From Saturnia japonica (lineage: Eukaryota; Arthropoda; Insecta; Lepidoptera; Saturniidae): DNA of 64,000 bases. The stretch spans positions 8,615,705 through 8,679,704 of the forward strand of contig CM065334.1 in NCBI GenBank assembly GCA_033032175.1. Reading direction: 5' to 3'. Shown here in pieces: positions 10,196 to 21,300 of this stretch. Both the position numbers and the translations under genes were made by a program. A model generated the notes under the pieces. The model made no database searches. It was not told the origin of the DNA and worked only from the letters and a program-made list of their open reading frames with translations. Each line of letters opens with the position of its first letter. The first letter of the stretch is position 1.

Positions 10196-12893
10196 TACGC
10201 CTCTCAGAGTGGTTCATTGGAACGCCCAGTCACTAAACAATAAGAAGAAACTCCTAGCGCACTTCCTGCGCAGTCAACAGGTCGACATTATGTTGGTGTT
10301 GGAGACCTGGCTACGTACTAACGACAACTACAAAATCCCGGGATACCACACTTACACAAAGTGCGAAGTTACTGAAGCGGGCGACCCCTACCGGGGTCTG
10401 GCCGTATTCGTGAGGAAGAGCATCGTCCACCAGGGCATCCCGTGCGTGGAGTACCAGTCGCTCTATGCGCTGGGGGTTCTCGTGAGCATCGCGGGAATCA
10501 ATACTAAACTCTACACAATATATAGACCACCTAACCATGACAATCGAAGGCTTGAGAGCGACCTGGAGCACTTGTTACTGCGCGATGACACACCAACAGT
10601 CTTAGCGGGCGACTTCAATATGAAGAACACACAGTGGAACGCATCCAGGACGACGCCACTTGGGAGGCGAATATTCGCCCACTCCACTGACAAGGACTAT
10701 GAGATATCCGGACCAAACCAACCCACGCACCACACCCGGGTATCTCAAGATGTCCTGGACATTGTGTTCTCCAGGGGTATAACAACACCCCCGTCACAGA
10801 CAGTCCTACCCGACCTGCCGTCTGACCACAGGCCCGTTCTCCTGGAGTTCCACCGCTCCCCGGTGCGGATCGGCTTTCCCGCGCCACGACGTATAGTCGA
10901 CTGGGACGAGTACAGGGAGGTGCTCAGGAGCGCGACCCACTCGCTGCCAATGTCCACGCGAGAGGATGTCATTGCAATGACAGCAGATATTACATCCACA
11001 ATTCAAGATGCTTTCACAAGAACATCCCACACCGCTCCGGAGGGAGGCAGATCCGTGCCCCTGCCCCGACGGATCGAGAACCTTATTAGGGAAAAGAGAG
11101 CATTGAGAAGAGAATGGCAGAATACCCGTTGTCCGAGATTGAAAACTCGCCTCAACTCGTTAGTAACGCGCGTTAAGGTCTTGCTAGATGACCATGCAGC
11201 CGACCGGTGGGATAGCCACATATTGAGCATAAGGGACAACATCCCCTCGATACACCGATTGTGTCGAGCCCTAGCCGCCACGAGTAAGAAAGCCCACCCC
11301 CTGATAGGGGACGATAATTTGCCGAGGTTCCTCCCAGAGGATCGCGCGGAGATTTTTGCGGCGCACCTGGAGAGGCAGTGCGTCTTAAACCCGGCAACAG
11401 ATATTAACCACATTAGCGATGTCGAGCGACATCTGTTACAGTACAGAGCACAAGCCAGTAGCGGTGAAGACATCTTCTTTGTAAGCGCGCGCATGGTGCA
11501 GCGCGAAATTGCAAAGTTGAAACCCAAGAAAGCCTCGGGCGCGGATAGTATCACAAATACCATGCTGCGCAACCTGCCGCTTAAGACTGTCGCGGCGGTC
11601 ACGCGACTCTACAATGGTATACTGCGCTCGGGTCACTTTCCACAGGACTGGAAAATTGGGCACGTGGCCATGATTCCCAAACCCGGCAAGGACCCAGGAC
11701 GACCCGACAGTTACCGCCCGATAACCCTGCTAAACACATTGTCGAAGGTCTTCGAGCGTCTGGTTCTTTACGCACTGAAGGCACACGTGACGCTCAGACC
11801 GGAACAATTCGGGTTCAGAGAGGGACACTCGACAACACTGCAGCTTGCAAGAACAATCAACACCCTTGTCACGGCCCACAATAGAAAAGAGCATGTCGCC
11901 GCCGTGTTCTTGGACATGGAGAAGGCGTTCGACAGGGTGTGGCACGAAGGACTCCTGTACAAGTTATCGACAGCCACCACGATAACTAAGCAGCTATTTA
12001 ACATTGTTCAATCCTTCTTAGAAGACCGCCGGGTGCGAGTTTCTGTCGAAACCCACCTCTCCAGAGAAATCCTGGTGCCAGCAGGAGTACCGCAGGGAAG
12101 TTGTCTGTCCCCGCTGCTCTACGCTCTCTACACCAACGATGTGCCGGTGGTCGGCAAAGCAGAGCTTGCCCTCTTTGCGGACGACACCGCCTACTGGGCA
12201 ACCTCTATGAATAGGAAACGAGCCGCACTTTTGATACAGCCGTCGCTCAGCGCCTTGCCAGAATTGCTAGCAAAGTGGCGGCTGACCGTGAATGTTGGCA
12301 AGACGCAGGCGTTCCTACTAAGAAGTTCGAAGACAACCATACCACCGCTGACACTCCAGGGAAGTGCCCTACCATGGAGGAACGAGGTCACCTACCTAGG
12401 GGTCAAAATTGATCGGGGACTCACCTTTAAGTCCCATGTAGAGAGCGTAGTTGCGAGAGCAGGTTTCGCTAGGAGAGTGCTGTGTCCGGTGTTCACTTCG
12501 AGACTCCCGCTCCGCACGAAGCTAGGTTTATACAAAACCTACGTGAGATCGCGCCTCACGTACGCCGCCCCTGCATGGTTCGGTTGCGCAAGCAGAATAT
12601 TTGAACGCCGATTACGAACCCAACAGAATCACACGCTCAGAATGATCGTCGGGGCACCACGTTACGTGATGAACTCAACCATACAACGCGATCTGTGCAT
12701 AGAAAACCTGGACGATTTTATAAGCAGCCTAGCCACCCGAATGTTTCGGAAAGCCGATGCATCGGCGCATGTACACCTCCAGCACATAGCGCCGCTGCAC
12801 ACCAGACCACCAGACCAGCAATACCCTCGATGTAAGAGGAAGATCAAGAAGCCTCATGCGCGCCAACTCGTCCGTGCACCCACGCCGGACTGA
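10188..12893 (+). CDS. LINE ORF2, AP-like endonuclease and reverse transcriptase
   Basis: This 901-residue protein nicks target DNA and primes reverse transcription of element RNA on it. The N-terminal endonuclease shows HWNAQSL (residues 10-16), the catalytic Glu of ETWL (39), GDFNMKN (141-147) and SDHRP (212-216). The reverse transcriptase follows with KASGADSI, IPKPGKDPGRPDSYRPI, FLDMEKAFDRVWH, AGVPQGSCLSPLLY and the active-site FADD at 663-666. After that come LGVKIDRGLTF and a C-terminal region rich in His, Arg and Lys. The length matches jockey-group ORF2 proteins (about 900 residues) and there is no internal stop, so the enzyme may be functional. Long open frames on the opposite strand are shadows of this codon-biased, GC-rich ORF. 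Confidence 0.93.
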   Translation: MVDTPLRVVHWNAQSLNNKKKLLAHFLRSQQVDIMLVLETWLRTNDNYKIPGYHTYTKCEVTEAGDPYRGLAVFVRKSIVHQGIPCVEYQSLYALGVLVSIAGINTKLYTIYRPPNHDNRRLESDLEHLLLRDDTPTVLAGDFNMKNTQWNASRTTPLGRRIFAHSTDKDYEISGPNQPTHHTRVSQDVLDIVFSRGITTPPSQTVLPDLPSDHRPVLLEFHRSPVRIGFPAPRRIVDWDEYREVLRSATHSLPMSTREDVIAMTADITSTIQDAFTRTSHTAPEGGRSVPLPRRIENLIREKRALRREWQNTRCPRLKTRLNSLVTRVKVLLDDHAADRWDSHILSIRDNIPSIHRLCRALAATSKKAHPLIGDDNLPRFLPEDRAEIFAAHLERQCVLNPATDINHISDVERHLLQYRAQASSGEDIFFVSARMVQREIAKLKPKKASGADSITNTMLRNLPLKTVAAVTRLYNGILRSGHFPQDWKIGHVAMIPKPGKDPGRPDSYRPITLLNTLSKVFERLVLYALKAHVTLRPEQFGFREGHSTTLQLARTINTLVTAHNRKEHVAAVFLDMEKAFDRVWHEGLLYKLSTATTITKQLFNIVQSFLEDRRVRVSVETHLSREILVPAGVPQGSCLSPLLYALYTNDVPVVGKAELALFADDTAYWATSMNRKRAALLIQPSLSALPELLAKWRLTVNVGKTQAFLLRSSKTTIPPLTLQGSALPWRNEVTYLGVKIDRGLTFKSHVESVVARAGFARRVLCPVFTSRLPLRTKLGLYKTYVRSRLTYAAPAWFGCASRIFERRLRTQQNHTLRMIVGAPRYVMNSTIQRDLCIENLDDFISSLATRMFRKADASAHVHLQHIAPLHTRPPDQQYPRCKRKIKKPHARQLVRAPTPD

Positions 12894-13130
12894 GAAAGCG
12901 CGAGAAAAGAGGAGAATTTACAGGCCTCAGCGTCAGTTACGCGAGGCCTTATTACAGAGACACGCCCGTTGTAGCGGGCGTCGAAGACTGTCACCAACAG
13001 AGGGCTATGCCCTGAAGCGGTTTCCCCACGCACACTACTTGTGCGTCAGAAGATTTCTTTGCGGTGGATACAAGTTTGGTGAAGCTGTAAAATTTCTATT
13101 TTTGAAAGGCATCCAATTTACTATGGCCTG
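12894..13130 (+). other. Structured 3' UTR of the jockey-like LINE
   Basis: After the ORF2 stop there is a stem ACGCCCG/CGGGCGT (12962-12981), then AGGGC-TAT-GCCCT (13001-13013), then CCTGAAGCGG and GGTGAAGCTGTAAAA. The copy at 16900-17190 has the same order with compensatory base changes. LINE reverse transcriptases can recognise such 3' structures; that role here is inference. Confidence 0.6.
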
Positions 13131-13425
13131 ATAATCTGATAGTTGATCCTAGAGGTTAGAGGTGTGAATTTATAATAAATCGATTTTTTTATTATAATAA
13201 AATTGATTGTTTTTCATATTTTCTTTAGAAATTTAATTAAAACCTGAAATATTTCGAATCATAACTTTCATAATCAATTTAAATTAACATATTTCAATAA
13301 AAAGACAAAAATTTTGTTAATAACGGAGAATGCCCAGATTTTTTTTTTTCATATTATTTTACGACCTTTTATCCTCGGAATTTGGTTTTCAAAGTAGGAA
13401 TATTCTTTAAATTTTAAAAGTATTA
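13131..13425. other. AT-rich spacer
   Basis: Very AT-rich, with poly(T) and poly(A) runs; no gene or bounded repeat recognised. Confidence 0.4.
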
Positions 13426-14090
13426 TCTATACTATATATTATATGTATACTAATATAACAATGCGGAAGTATTTTTATGTTTTTTTTTTTTTTTTTTTTT
13501 TTATATTTAATCTCTGAAACTAACGGTCTGATTTGAAAAATTCTTTTTGTATATGATAGATTGATTCACAAGGAATAGTATAGCCTATTTAGCATCAAGA
13601 TACTCGTCTTAACCAGCCTTTAATATTGATTTTTGTAAAGTAAGTCGGAACACAAAGCTCTCCCGAACTGCTTTACCCACGTGCGCTGCGATAATTTTTA
13701 GTTTTACGTAAATACATGTTGTACAAAAATATTGGGCCTTAGTACATCTTTAAACTAGTCCGCAATAGCATATGCATATTTCTTATGCATAACCCACAAT
13801 AAGATATTATATAACAAAGAGTGGTTTAACATTAAAAAGTGATTTAAGATCATTATTTTACACATGGTATATTAATCCTTACGAACAAGAGTTACTTCAT
13901 CTTAAAGACAATTTTATGAAGTTAAATTTTGCTCTTTTGGATGTTATTTGGACACATAGTTTAGGAGATAATGAAAAATTGAAATAATTTGTATTTGTGG
14001 GATAAACAATTATGATAGCTACACGGGTGCACTGGCGTTGCGGTGTTTGTCGTATAAAATTAACTCGTGTGAAACCGTGGTGTACAGAAT
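13426..14090 (+). mobile_element. Helitron-like element, family A (decayed 3' end)
   Basis: It starts TCTATACTATATATTATATG after an A and shares the family A body with 4742-5380 (AGTATAGCCTATTTAGCA, GACACATAGTTTAGGAGATA, GGTGCACTGGCGTTGCGGTG). The expected CACAGCTAG terminus has decayed to TGTACAGAATTG. A long T-run (about 13482-13502) lies near the 5' end. Confidence 0.6.
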
Positions 14091-14979
14091 TGTTATTTAT
14101 CTCTGTTGTACACTGCGTAAATAATTCCAAAGACGCGAGTGTTGCCTTCCATTACCTGTGTTACAATCCTTTTAAACACAAAAATACAATATTAAATTAA
14201 AAAGCAACTCATTATTTAATTATAAATAACGATATTTATGGGGGATATATAAGGGCGATTCAAGTTTTTGGTGGGATCTTTATATGACATGTTTTGGTAT
14301 TTGGTTTTTATTTTTAACTAACTGACTCACGCATCTTCGTCTGCGCCACGTGAGAGAGAGAGAGAGAGGGTTAAAAAGATTGGGTCGTATGCACCTATAA
14401 TACAATTCTACAGGAGCTAAACTTTCTTTACTTTGCTGCGGAGTAATTTTAAAACTGTGATATCTCCTGAGATATTTAATGAAATCAATTGATGTCAAGG
14501 ACAATTTTGTTCAAAATTTAATACTTTTGATGAATATTTTACTTCAATAAGGTTAATACCATGTTTATAGAAACACCTTCGCAAATAATGCATTATTTTA
14601 GAACAAATTTTATTACCTTAAAAAAGGTTATATTGAGTCAACTTTATAAGATAGCCAAATGCTATCACGTACTTTTTTTAGACTTTTTAAGAGAAACAAT
14701 TCCTTCACACATTATTGTTGAGTAACTTTAAGCTTTACGCAGTGTACGCAATGGAAGCTCTCAAAAGCAATAATCCTTCCCCGTTTTTGCAATATTTTTC
14801 ATTGATTCTTCGCTTCTATTGGTTGTAGCGTGATGTTATATAGCCTATAGGACCTTTTTCGAACAATGGGATATCCAACAAAAAGTATTTTTTCCATTCG
14901 AAGAAGTAATTCCTGAGATTAGAGCGTTCAGCCAAACAAACAAACAAAGAAATTCTTCAGCTTTATTGTAGTAGTATAG
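14091..14979. other. Intergenic sequence without a recognised gene
   Basis: Includes a GA microsatellite near 14352-14368 and AT-rich sequence. Short open frames have no recognisable domain. Confidence 0.4.
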
Positions 14980-15215
14980 ATCCATCAACTTAGGTTTTAG
15001 ACCCTATATTATATAATACTGGTAGCGTTTGTGTGATATAGCTTGTGCATGTGAATGGATTATAAATATAAACTGGAAGCATACATTTCGATGTGCCACA
15101 AAAACTCCCTAGAAAGTTCTAACTAAAGAGCCACCATCTTGTTTACCACTATATTCACTTGATAATGGCAATAATGGTTTTCAATAAAGAGGACTAGTTG
15201 GCAAGGTAGTAAGAA
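14980..15215 (+). repeat. Interspersed repeat family D, copy 1
   Basis: Landmarks CATCAACTTAGGTTTTAGAC, GCCACCATCTTGTT and GATAATGGCAATAATGGT match, in reverse complement and the same order, the block at 40050-40310. The GCCACCATCTTGTT core recurs near 49757. No coding capacity is seen. Confidence 0.6.
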
Positions 15216-15517
15216 GGGTGATTGAATACCGACTGTCACAAAAAAAAATTTACATTAGATCGATTCAAAAAAAAATCGCCATTGAAATAAAAATCGATTT
15301 GCAAATAATCATTCTTTTGAAATAAAAAATTGATATCAATAATCGATTTATTCTAAAAATTATTGATTTTTAATTGTTTTTTTTTAATGTTTTTTTTTTT
15401 TACTTTAGAAGGTGAGTACGAAATAAAAGATTCTTGTGAATATTTATCATTATTATCAGTATGTTTATTATATAATGTAAATGAAAAAGTGATTAAATTT
15501 TCTTTTGTATTAATAAG

Positions 15518-15850
15518 CTAGCTATGCCCGCGGCTTCGCTCACGTGGACTACAGAATGCCCGCACGAATCTTGCTCCCCGCTTCCAGCTATTTTAGAGAC
15601 AATAATATCACTATGTCATGTACTACAATTATAGTTTTTTACATATGTCCATTAAAAACGTCAATCGATTGAGTTTTTCATTATTCTAAACACAAAATAT
15701 AAATATGTATTTACATTTGTAATTCTCTAAAATATATAGATACCATAACGTGTATGCAATCGCAGAAAATACCAATAAAAATAAATACTAATAAATAAAT
15801 AATACTAATAAATAAGAAATACCAATAGATACCTAATACAAAAATTACAA
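15518..15850 (-). mobile_element. Helitron-like 3' terminus, family B
   Basis: On the minus strand the end reads GCGAAGCCGCGGGCATAGCTAG, a close match to the CTAG-ending termini at 23078 and 30521. The inner boundary is unclear, and the block runs into AT-rich sequence before the LINE fragment. Confidence 0.45.
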
Positions 15851-15924
15851 ACTAATCTATGAATATAATTAATATCCGATATCAGACAACTCGGCAGGAC
15901 TCCGAACACGCGACCCTTTCGCGA

Positions 15925-16800
15925 AAGACTTCACTTCATGCTGGAGGTCCAGAAATACCTAACGGACTCGAGAAAGTGCCGTGGATTTCCTACACGCTGC
16001 GTTCTGATACCAGCCTGAAAATAGCCATCACAGGGCTTCCAGCCGACACACCGAATGAAGAGGTGACCGCCGCTCTGGAGCAAAAAGGGTTTGCTCCGGA
16101 GTTCGTCAAGAACATCCGAACGCATGGAGGGCGACTGGGTGCATTCTTCTACGCAGCCTCCTGAAGAACGAAAGATCTGACCCCCACAATTTACCAGCAT
16201 GAAGAGCTATTGTGCGTGCGGGGCATCACCATAGAAGCCTGGCGCGGGCAAACGGGGCTTGTGGAATATCACAGGTGCCAACAGTTCCGGCACAGCTCAC
16301 ATAACTGCCAAAAGAAACTAGCCTCTGTAAGGTGCGGCGGTGAGTACCATGCACATGACTGTGATCGCCCACGAGACGCACCAGCAACCTGCATGAACTG
16401 CGCGGGGCTGCACCAACGAATTATTCGCGGTGCCCGGTTCGCAGCAGGCAGAGGCGCAACAGGTGTGCCGGACTGGTTTCAAGGACGATGACGCGCAAGA
16501 AACAGCCAACAGGGCAAGCTTCGACTCAGCGTAATACCGTGGAGGAGACAACGCAGGCGTCACTGATGGCACCAGCCAACTCTACCAGGCAGCGTGGTTA
16601 AGGACCCGGACCGAAGAAAAGAAGGCAGAAATGTAAACCAGCCCAAGCCACGGCTACGGACAGCCAAGGCAATAGAGTACCACAGACCGCTAAAGAACTG
16701 CGAATCAAAAGCATGGTCGGCGCTAGACAACCTCCAGGAGGTTTTCCTCGCGTGGTTAGAGGGGGTTGGCCGATCTAGAAGCTGCCTCCAGGGCCTGTGG
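15925..16800 (+). pseudogene. LINE ORF1 (gag-like) pseudogene
   Basis: Homologous to the ORF1 at 8085-10195. Matching pieces include LKIAITGLPADTPNEEV and EFVKNIRTHGGRLGAFFYA in the first part, then RGITIEAWRGQTG and CQQFRHSSHNC, the first zinc knuckle. The second knuckle is also recognisable (VRCGGEYHAHDCDRP). There is a frameshift near 15970, a stop at 16162, and further breaks after the third knuckle. The N-terminal part of ORF1 is missing. It is non-functional. Confidence 0.8.
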
Positions 16801-17190
16801 AGGCATTAGTAGCAGCCGCCCAACAAGCATCTCGCCGAAGCCGCCAAAGAGAAGGAAAAGAGACCCACGCAAGCTTAGCCCCTGGTATTTTTAGGTGGCG
16901 AGGCTCCTAACAAGGAATCCCAAAAACATCAAACAATACTACAGGTGCCTCCCGTATTATTACGGGAGGCGACCAAAACAGCGAAGATGCACCCGTTGAC
17001 ACGGGTGCAGAAAATTATCAGCGCAAGAGGGCCATGCCCTGAAGCGGTCACCCCTCGGCTGAACGGGCGAGAGAAGAAACCTTATTGTTTTTGCTTCTTT
17101 TTGAGTCCAAGTCACGGTGAAGCTGTAAAAGCCGTCTGGAGCTCCAGTATCCCTATGGCTAACAGTATAGTCAGTCAGAATTTTTTTACT
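15925..17190 (+). mobile_element. Jockey-like LINE relic lacking ORF2
   Basis: It has a decayed ORF1 followed directly by the family 3' UTR; the 2.7-kb ORF2 is absent. The 3' UTR contains a 10-bp stem at 16947-16970, GCACCCG/CGGGTGC at 16989-17008 and AGGGC-CAT-GCCCT at 17028-17040, then GGTGAAGCTGTAAAAGCC and GGCTAACAGTATAGTCAGTC. The copy could be an internal deletion or a non-autonomous derivative mobilised by a relative. Confidence 0.8.
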
Positions 17191-17204
17191 GTACATATAC
17201 ACTA

Positions 17205-17990
17205 GAGGTGGGCGATTATGAATTATTCACATAATCGAGATATCGATTATGAATGATTTACATTACATGTCGAGATATTCAATTATGAGTGATATTTCAT
17301 AATGGAGTCTTCGATGTTATACCTAGAGTTGGACGAGAGTGGAAAGCTGAAATAAAGGTCGTGCAGTCGTAAATAAATTTCTGTACAAGAACACACAAAA
17401 AAGGACGTTTGGTCATAATATTTACTCATTTTATCAAATTAGTAACCTAGCATTAGCAATTACTAATGGTACTTACTACTGTTAATGGTAATGGTTTATG
17501 GTACGTACTTAGTACGACTTGAGGTGGGTGATTTTGAATGATTTACATAATCGAGATATTTCGTTTAATAGTGATAATTAAATAATTGGATTACGAATAT
17601 GAATGGTCATTCATAATGGAGTGTTTGAGATAATGCTCAAAGGAGGGCGTGAGTGAAAAGCTAAAAAAAAACAAAAAGATCACCCCAGTCGTAAACAAAG
17701 TTCTGTATAACAACAAATATAATAACTACCTAAAAAAAAAACATAGTGGTATACTAACACAGACTATATACTAAGAACACAACAATTACCTACAAAGAAG
17801 ATCGTTCAGTCCTAATAATTACTCATTTTACCAAATTAGTAACCTAGCATTAGCAATTACTATTGGTACTTCAATTATGAATGATCACTCATAATCAAAT
17901 AATATTAGTAGATACTAATGGCTTTAATTGAACTAACCCGAGATATCTTCATAATACATTATTATATCTCATAATCGCCTACCGCTACTT
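17205..17990 (+). repeat. Two-unit tandem repeat (GGGCGATTATGAAT type)
   Basis: Two diverged units, about 17205-17515 and 17520-17870, share GAGGTGGGCGATT/GAGGTGGGTGATT starts, GGAAAGCTGAAAT/GAAAAGCTAAAA and the stretch TTAGTAACCTAGCATTAGCA. A third partial unit follows to about 17990. It lies directly upstream of gene A and has no coding capacity. Confidence 0.65.
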
Positions 17991-17999
17991 TTGACAGTT

Positions 18000-18190
18000 T
18001 TGACATCTTTGTTTACTTATGTCGATGGCAGCTGCAGGTGGAGGTTTCATAATTTGTTTATATTTCATCCAACATATATGTAAATAAACCCATATGTAAT
18101 TTATATGAATCTAACAGTGTAAATGTTTATCAGTCTTAATAACGTAAATATATACTAAGATTATGTTATAAAATGTGAAATATATCAAAA
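18000..18190 (+). promoter_or_regulatory. Probable 5' UTR and promoter region of gene A
   Basis: This is the only unique stretch between the tandem repeat and the gene A start codon. An in-frame TGA at 18176-18178 shows that the coding frame cannot extend further upstream without splicing. I cannot place a transcription start or a core promoter element with confidence. Confidence 0.35.
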
Positions 18191-18343
18191 ATGTGGCCTG
18201 CGTCAGACGGTATGGAATTAACACCGAAAGTCCAGGTAAAGAGCGAATTACTCCCGTGCCGAGGATGCCTTGGAAATGGGCAGATGTACAATATGCACCA
18301 GTATGGGTTGGCGGAGCCCTACAAACAGCTTGTCGGTGTTGAG
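18191..18343 (+). CDS. Gene A exon 1: first half of ZAD
   Basis: Codes for 51 residues ending VGVE, including CRGC of the ZAD. The donor is GAG|GTAACA, phase 0. The ATG is the first after the in-frame stop at 18176. Confidence 0.85.
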
Positions 18344-21300
18344 GTAACATTCTTTTTATATTGCTTATCGCTAGTCGGAAACGTATTTCAGATGCAATAT
18401 CTTGATTGGTCTAGCGGTGTTATGACTGGTACACACTGTTGTATATTTTAAAGTGATTTTTAAATTCAATTCCTTCATTGTGCTTGTTATTTAATATCTA
18501 TCTAAATAAATAAAATTGAAGTGTCTGTTTGTAATGTCAAAATAACAGCTTTGTACTAAATGCATATGAAAATACATTCTTCATAACCCATAGATCCTAC
18601 TTAAGTAGGGTCAGCAAAACATGTTTTTTCTACTTCTTACACACACTGGGTGAATACTTTTGACCATGTTGTGAATTTAGATTTGGCTTATTTCTTTTTT
18701 ATGATCAGCCACGTGCCAGATGTCAACCCTTCTTGGGAACAATTACTCAATTTACTCTGTATGGATGATTCTTTTTTGTTGTATAGGGAATACCTCAAGG
18801 GTTCTTCCTATTTTAATTTCATTTGAGGATACACCATGAAGTTGGTTATCTTTTTTGTTAAAAATTGTTTTGTTGAAGTTATAATTCTTTAGACAAGTTT
18901 GAAAAAATGATGAGAGTTTATTTTTACACATTCTAACAAGGACTTTGCAACATCAAGTTGCTAGCTAAAACTTTTGTTTTATTGTAGTGAAGATAGTGGC
19001 GCTCCATATAACTACAGACAACAACTAAAGAACAGACTATAAATTAATAGACAAACATTTATCCTAAAACATTACAATTAAAAGACATAGATTAAAAAAG
19101 CAGAAATTTTAGAGGAAATTTATGATTTAAAAAAAAATCTAGATGTGTGGAACAGGAACAGGAAGTTCCTTTTGCTATATATTATTAATTAAGGAGCACA
19201 ATAAAGTAATCATAATGAAATTGTATATATTAAAAATGTTTTTGTTTATAAAGTTGAAGAAATAAACATTTTATTATTAATTATCATTATTTTTATATAA
19301 ACAAATTATACACTTAATCTGGTACACTCAATCTTAAATATATATATATATATACAGATGACACATTGGCACATGTGGCATATACGCTTGTAAACTAATC
19401 TAGATAAGCTGTCGCTCATCTATGTCAGTTACATGTTAAACCCCTCTCTCTCTTTTGTCTGTTTCTAAAAAGTGTCGGTCGGACACTTTTCCCATGTAGC
19501 TCCCATCTGACAAAGGATCTTTGTTCCAATAAAAGCCCTATTTCAGCCATATTTCTATAGCTTATTAATGACGTAAAACAAGGACATCAAAAACCAAGTT
19601 ATAAATACCTACCTTTTGTTATATCCTTATTATTGGAAAAAGTCAAAGGAAAAAGATATTTAATCAATTGAACTATGTACCATTATTATGTATCCATTTA
19701 AAGGTAGTCCATTGATTCCGTTGCTTAAAAAATTATGGGAGTGAGAATCAATAAAATCTTTGAAGGCTGTTTGGACAACCTCATTGAATTTTTTTTTCCA
19801 TGCAAGAAATTGTACATTTCTGAGAAAAGTGCTAATCTGTTGGAGCAAGGTCTGGAGAGTATGGTGGGTGTCGGAGACATTCCAACCGCAGTTCCTCTAA
19901 TTTAGCGACCGTCTGTCGTGAAGTCTAGCGTTGTTCTGAAGCAGCAGTAGGCTAAAGAGATTGACCAGTCTCAGTTGTTTATTGGCAAACTTTATGACAC
20001 TAGCACTGATCCACCAAACACTCATCAGCACCTTTTTCTAAGTCAAGTTTCGCTTGAGACAGAATTTAGCCAGTTCTCCTGGGTTCAATTACTGTGATGG
20101 CGTTTCCTATTGTCGTAAAGGATCCATTTTTCGTAACAAGTAACAATACGATTCCAAATTCCCTCATTATTGTGACGGTTGAGTAATGTAACGCATCACT
20201 CAATGTGTGTTTGTTGGTGCTTCAGTCAATTCATATGGTACCCATTTCATGAGCTTTTTCATTAGTTTTCAATTGTTTCAAGTGAATTAAAATTATTTTA
20301 TCACTCACACCGAACCCTGCCGCTAACTCTGACGTGGTTTACGATAGATCCGCTTCCTCGATCACCTTTAATTCTTCATTATCAACCTAGGGTCTTCGGC
20401 TGTCCACAGGGTTTATTTCGTAGGTCAAAATTTCCAGAACGAAAACGTATGGTGCTTTCTTTTACAGTAGGTGGCTTCCCTTTGCACATAATTAATTCTT
20501 CGAGCTGTTTCTGCAGCGCTCATGCCATAGGTGGAACTCATATTCGTAAATAACGCTATATTTTAAGATTTCCATTTTGTGAAAAGAATGATGGCAAACA
20601 AAATCGAACTGTGCGAAAACAAATGAATCACTAAATTGTAAACACAAATACACAAGTCTAAATTAAAAAAAATATGAATTTGTAATTCCTAACCAAACAC
20701 CAAGTATTTGATATCAAAGTCAAAGAAAACGCCAATTTCATATGTAAGGACCTAATAGCTACCTTCTGTTATATCAGGTGCGGGCCCCGATTCTATTACC
20801 ACAACATCTGTGTCACATGTGCCGCGCATTCCTGATAAAGTTCTCAGTGTTCCGAGAGAGATGTCGAAGAACTGAGGTGTTGCTACAGAGTCTAGCCATT
20901 GTGAACCCATTGGTGAGAATCATTTCCCATTATAATTTAATTAATAAATCTGTACTGCTGATTGTACATTTCATTTTGAAAATTCTGTTAAGTTGTAGTG
21001 TGTACACCAGTGAATGTTTCTAAGCTAGTACAACCACTTTACGATAGGTGGCGTCCGAGTCGTTCCATATCAAAGATAACGAGAAAAGATAATAAAAGGC
21101 AAAAGATAATATCTTCTTTACAAGTAAAATGCTAAAAGTAACTTCTTACGAAAATTGAAATTTGGCATGGTTAAAGTTTATATGGAGAAGGAGTGCAGAA
21201 AGCTAAAATTTATCTAAAATATCTATTATTAATATATTAAATAAAATAAATTAATACTGCGAATCCTAACCTGTCCAGTGCCATTGAACTCAGACCCCCA

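Larger units (their letters stand above)
7880..13130 (+). mobile_element. Nearly full-length jockey-like non-LTR retrotransposon
   Basis: The order is 5' UTR, ORF1 (gag-like, zinc knuckles), ORF2 (endonuclease plus reverse transcriptase) and a 3' UTR with stem-loops. This two-ORF layout without an RNase H domain is typical of the jockey group. The only clear defect is one frameshift in ORF1 at a C11 tract (8718-8728). ORF2 is completely open. The outer limits are approximate, because I could not identify a target-site duplication or poly(A) end. Base composition is clearly GC-richer than the flanks, consistent with a relatively recent insertion. Confidence 0.85.

Noticed and set aside
11003..11602. 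199-codon open frame on the minus strand
   Set aside because: Antisense to the RT region of LINE ORF2, no domain, no independent start context.
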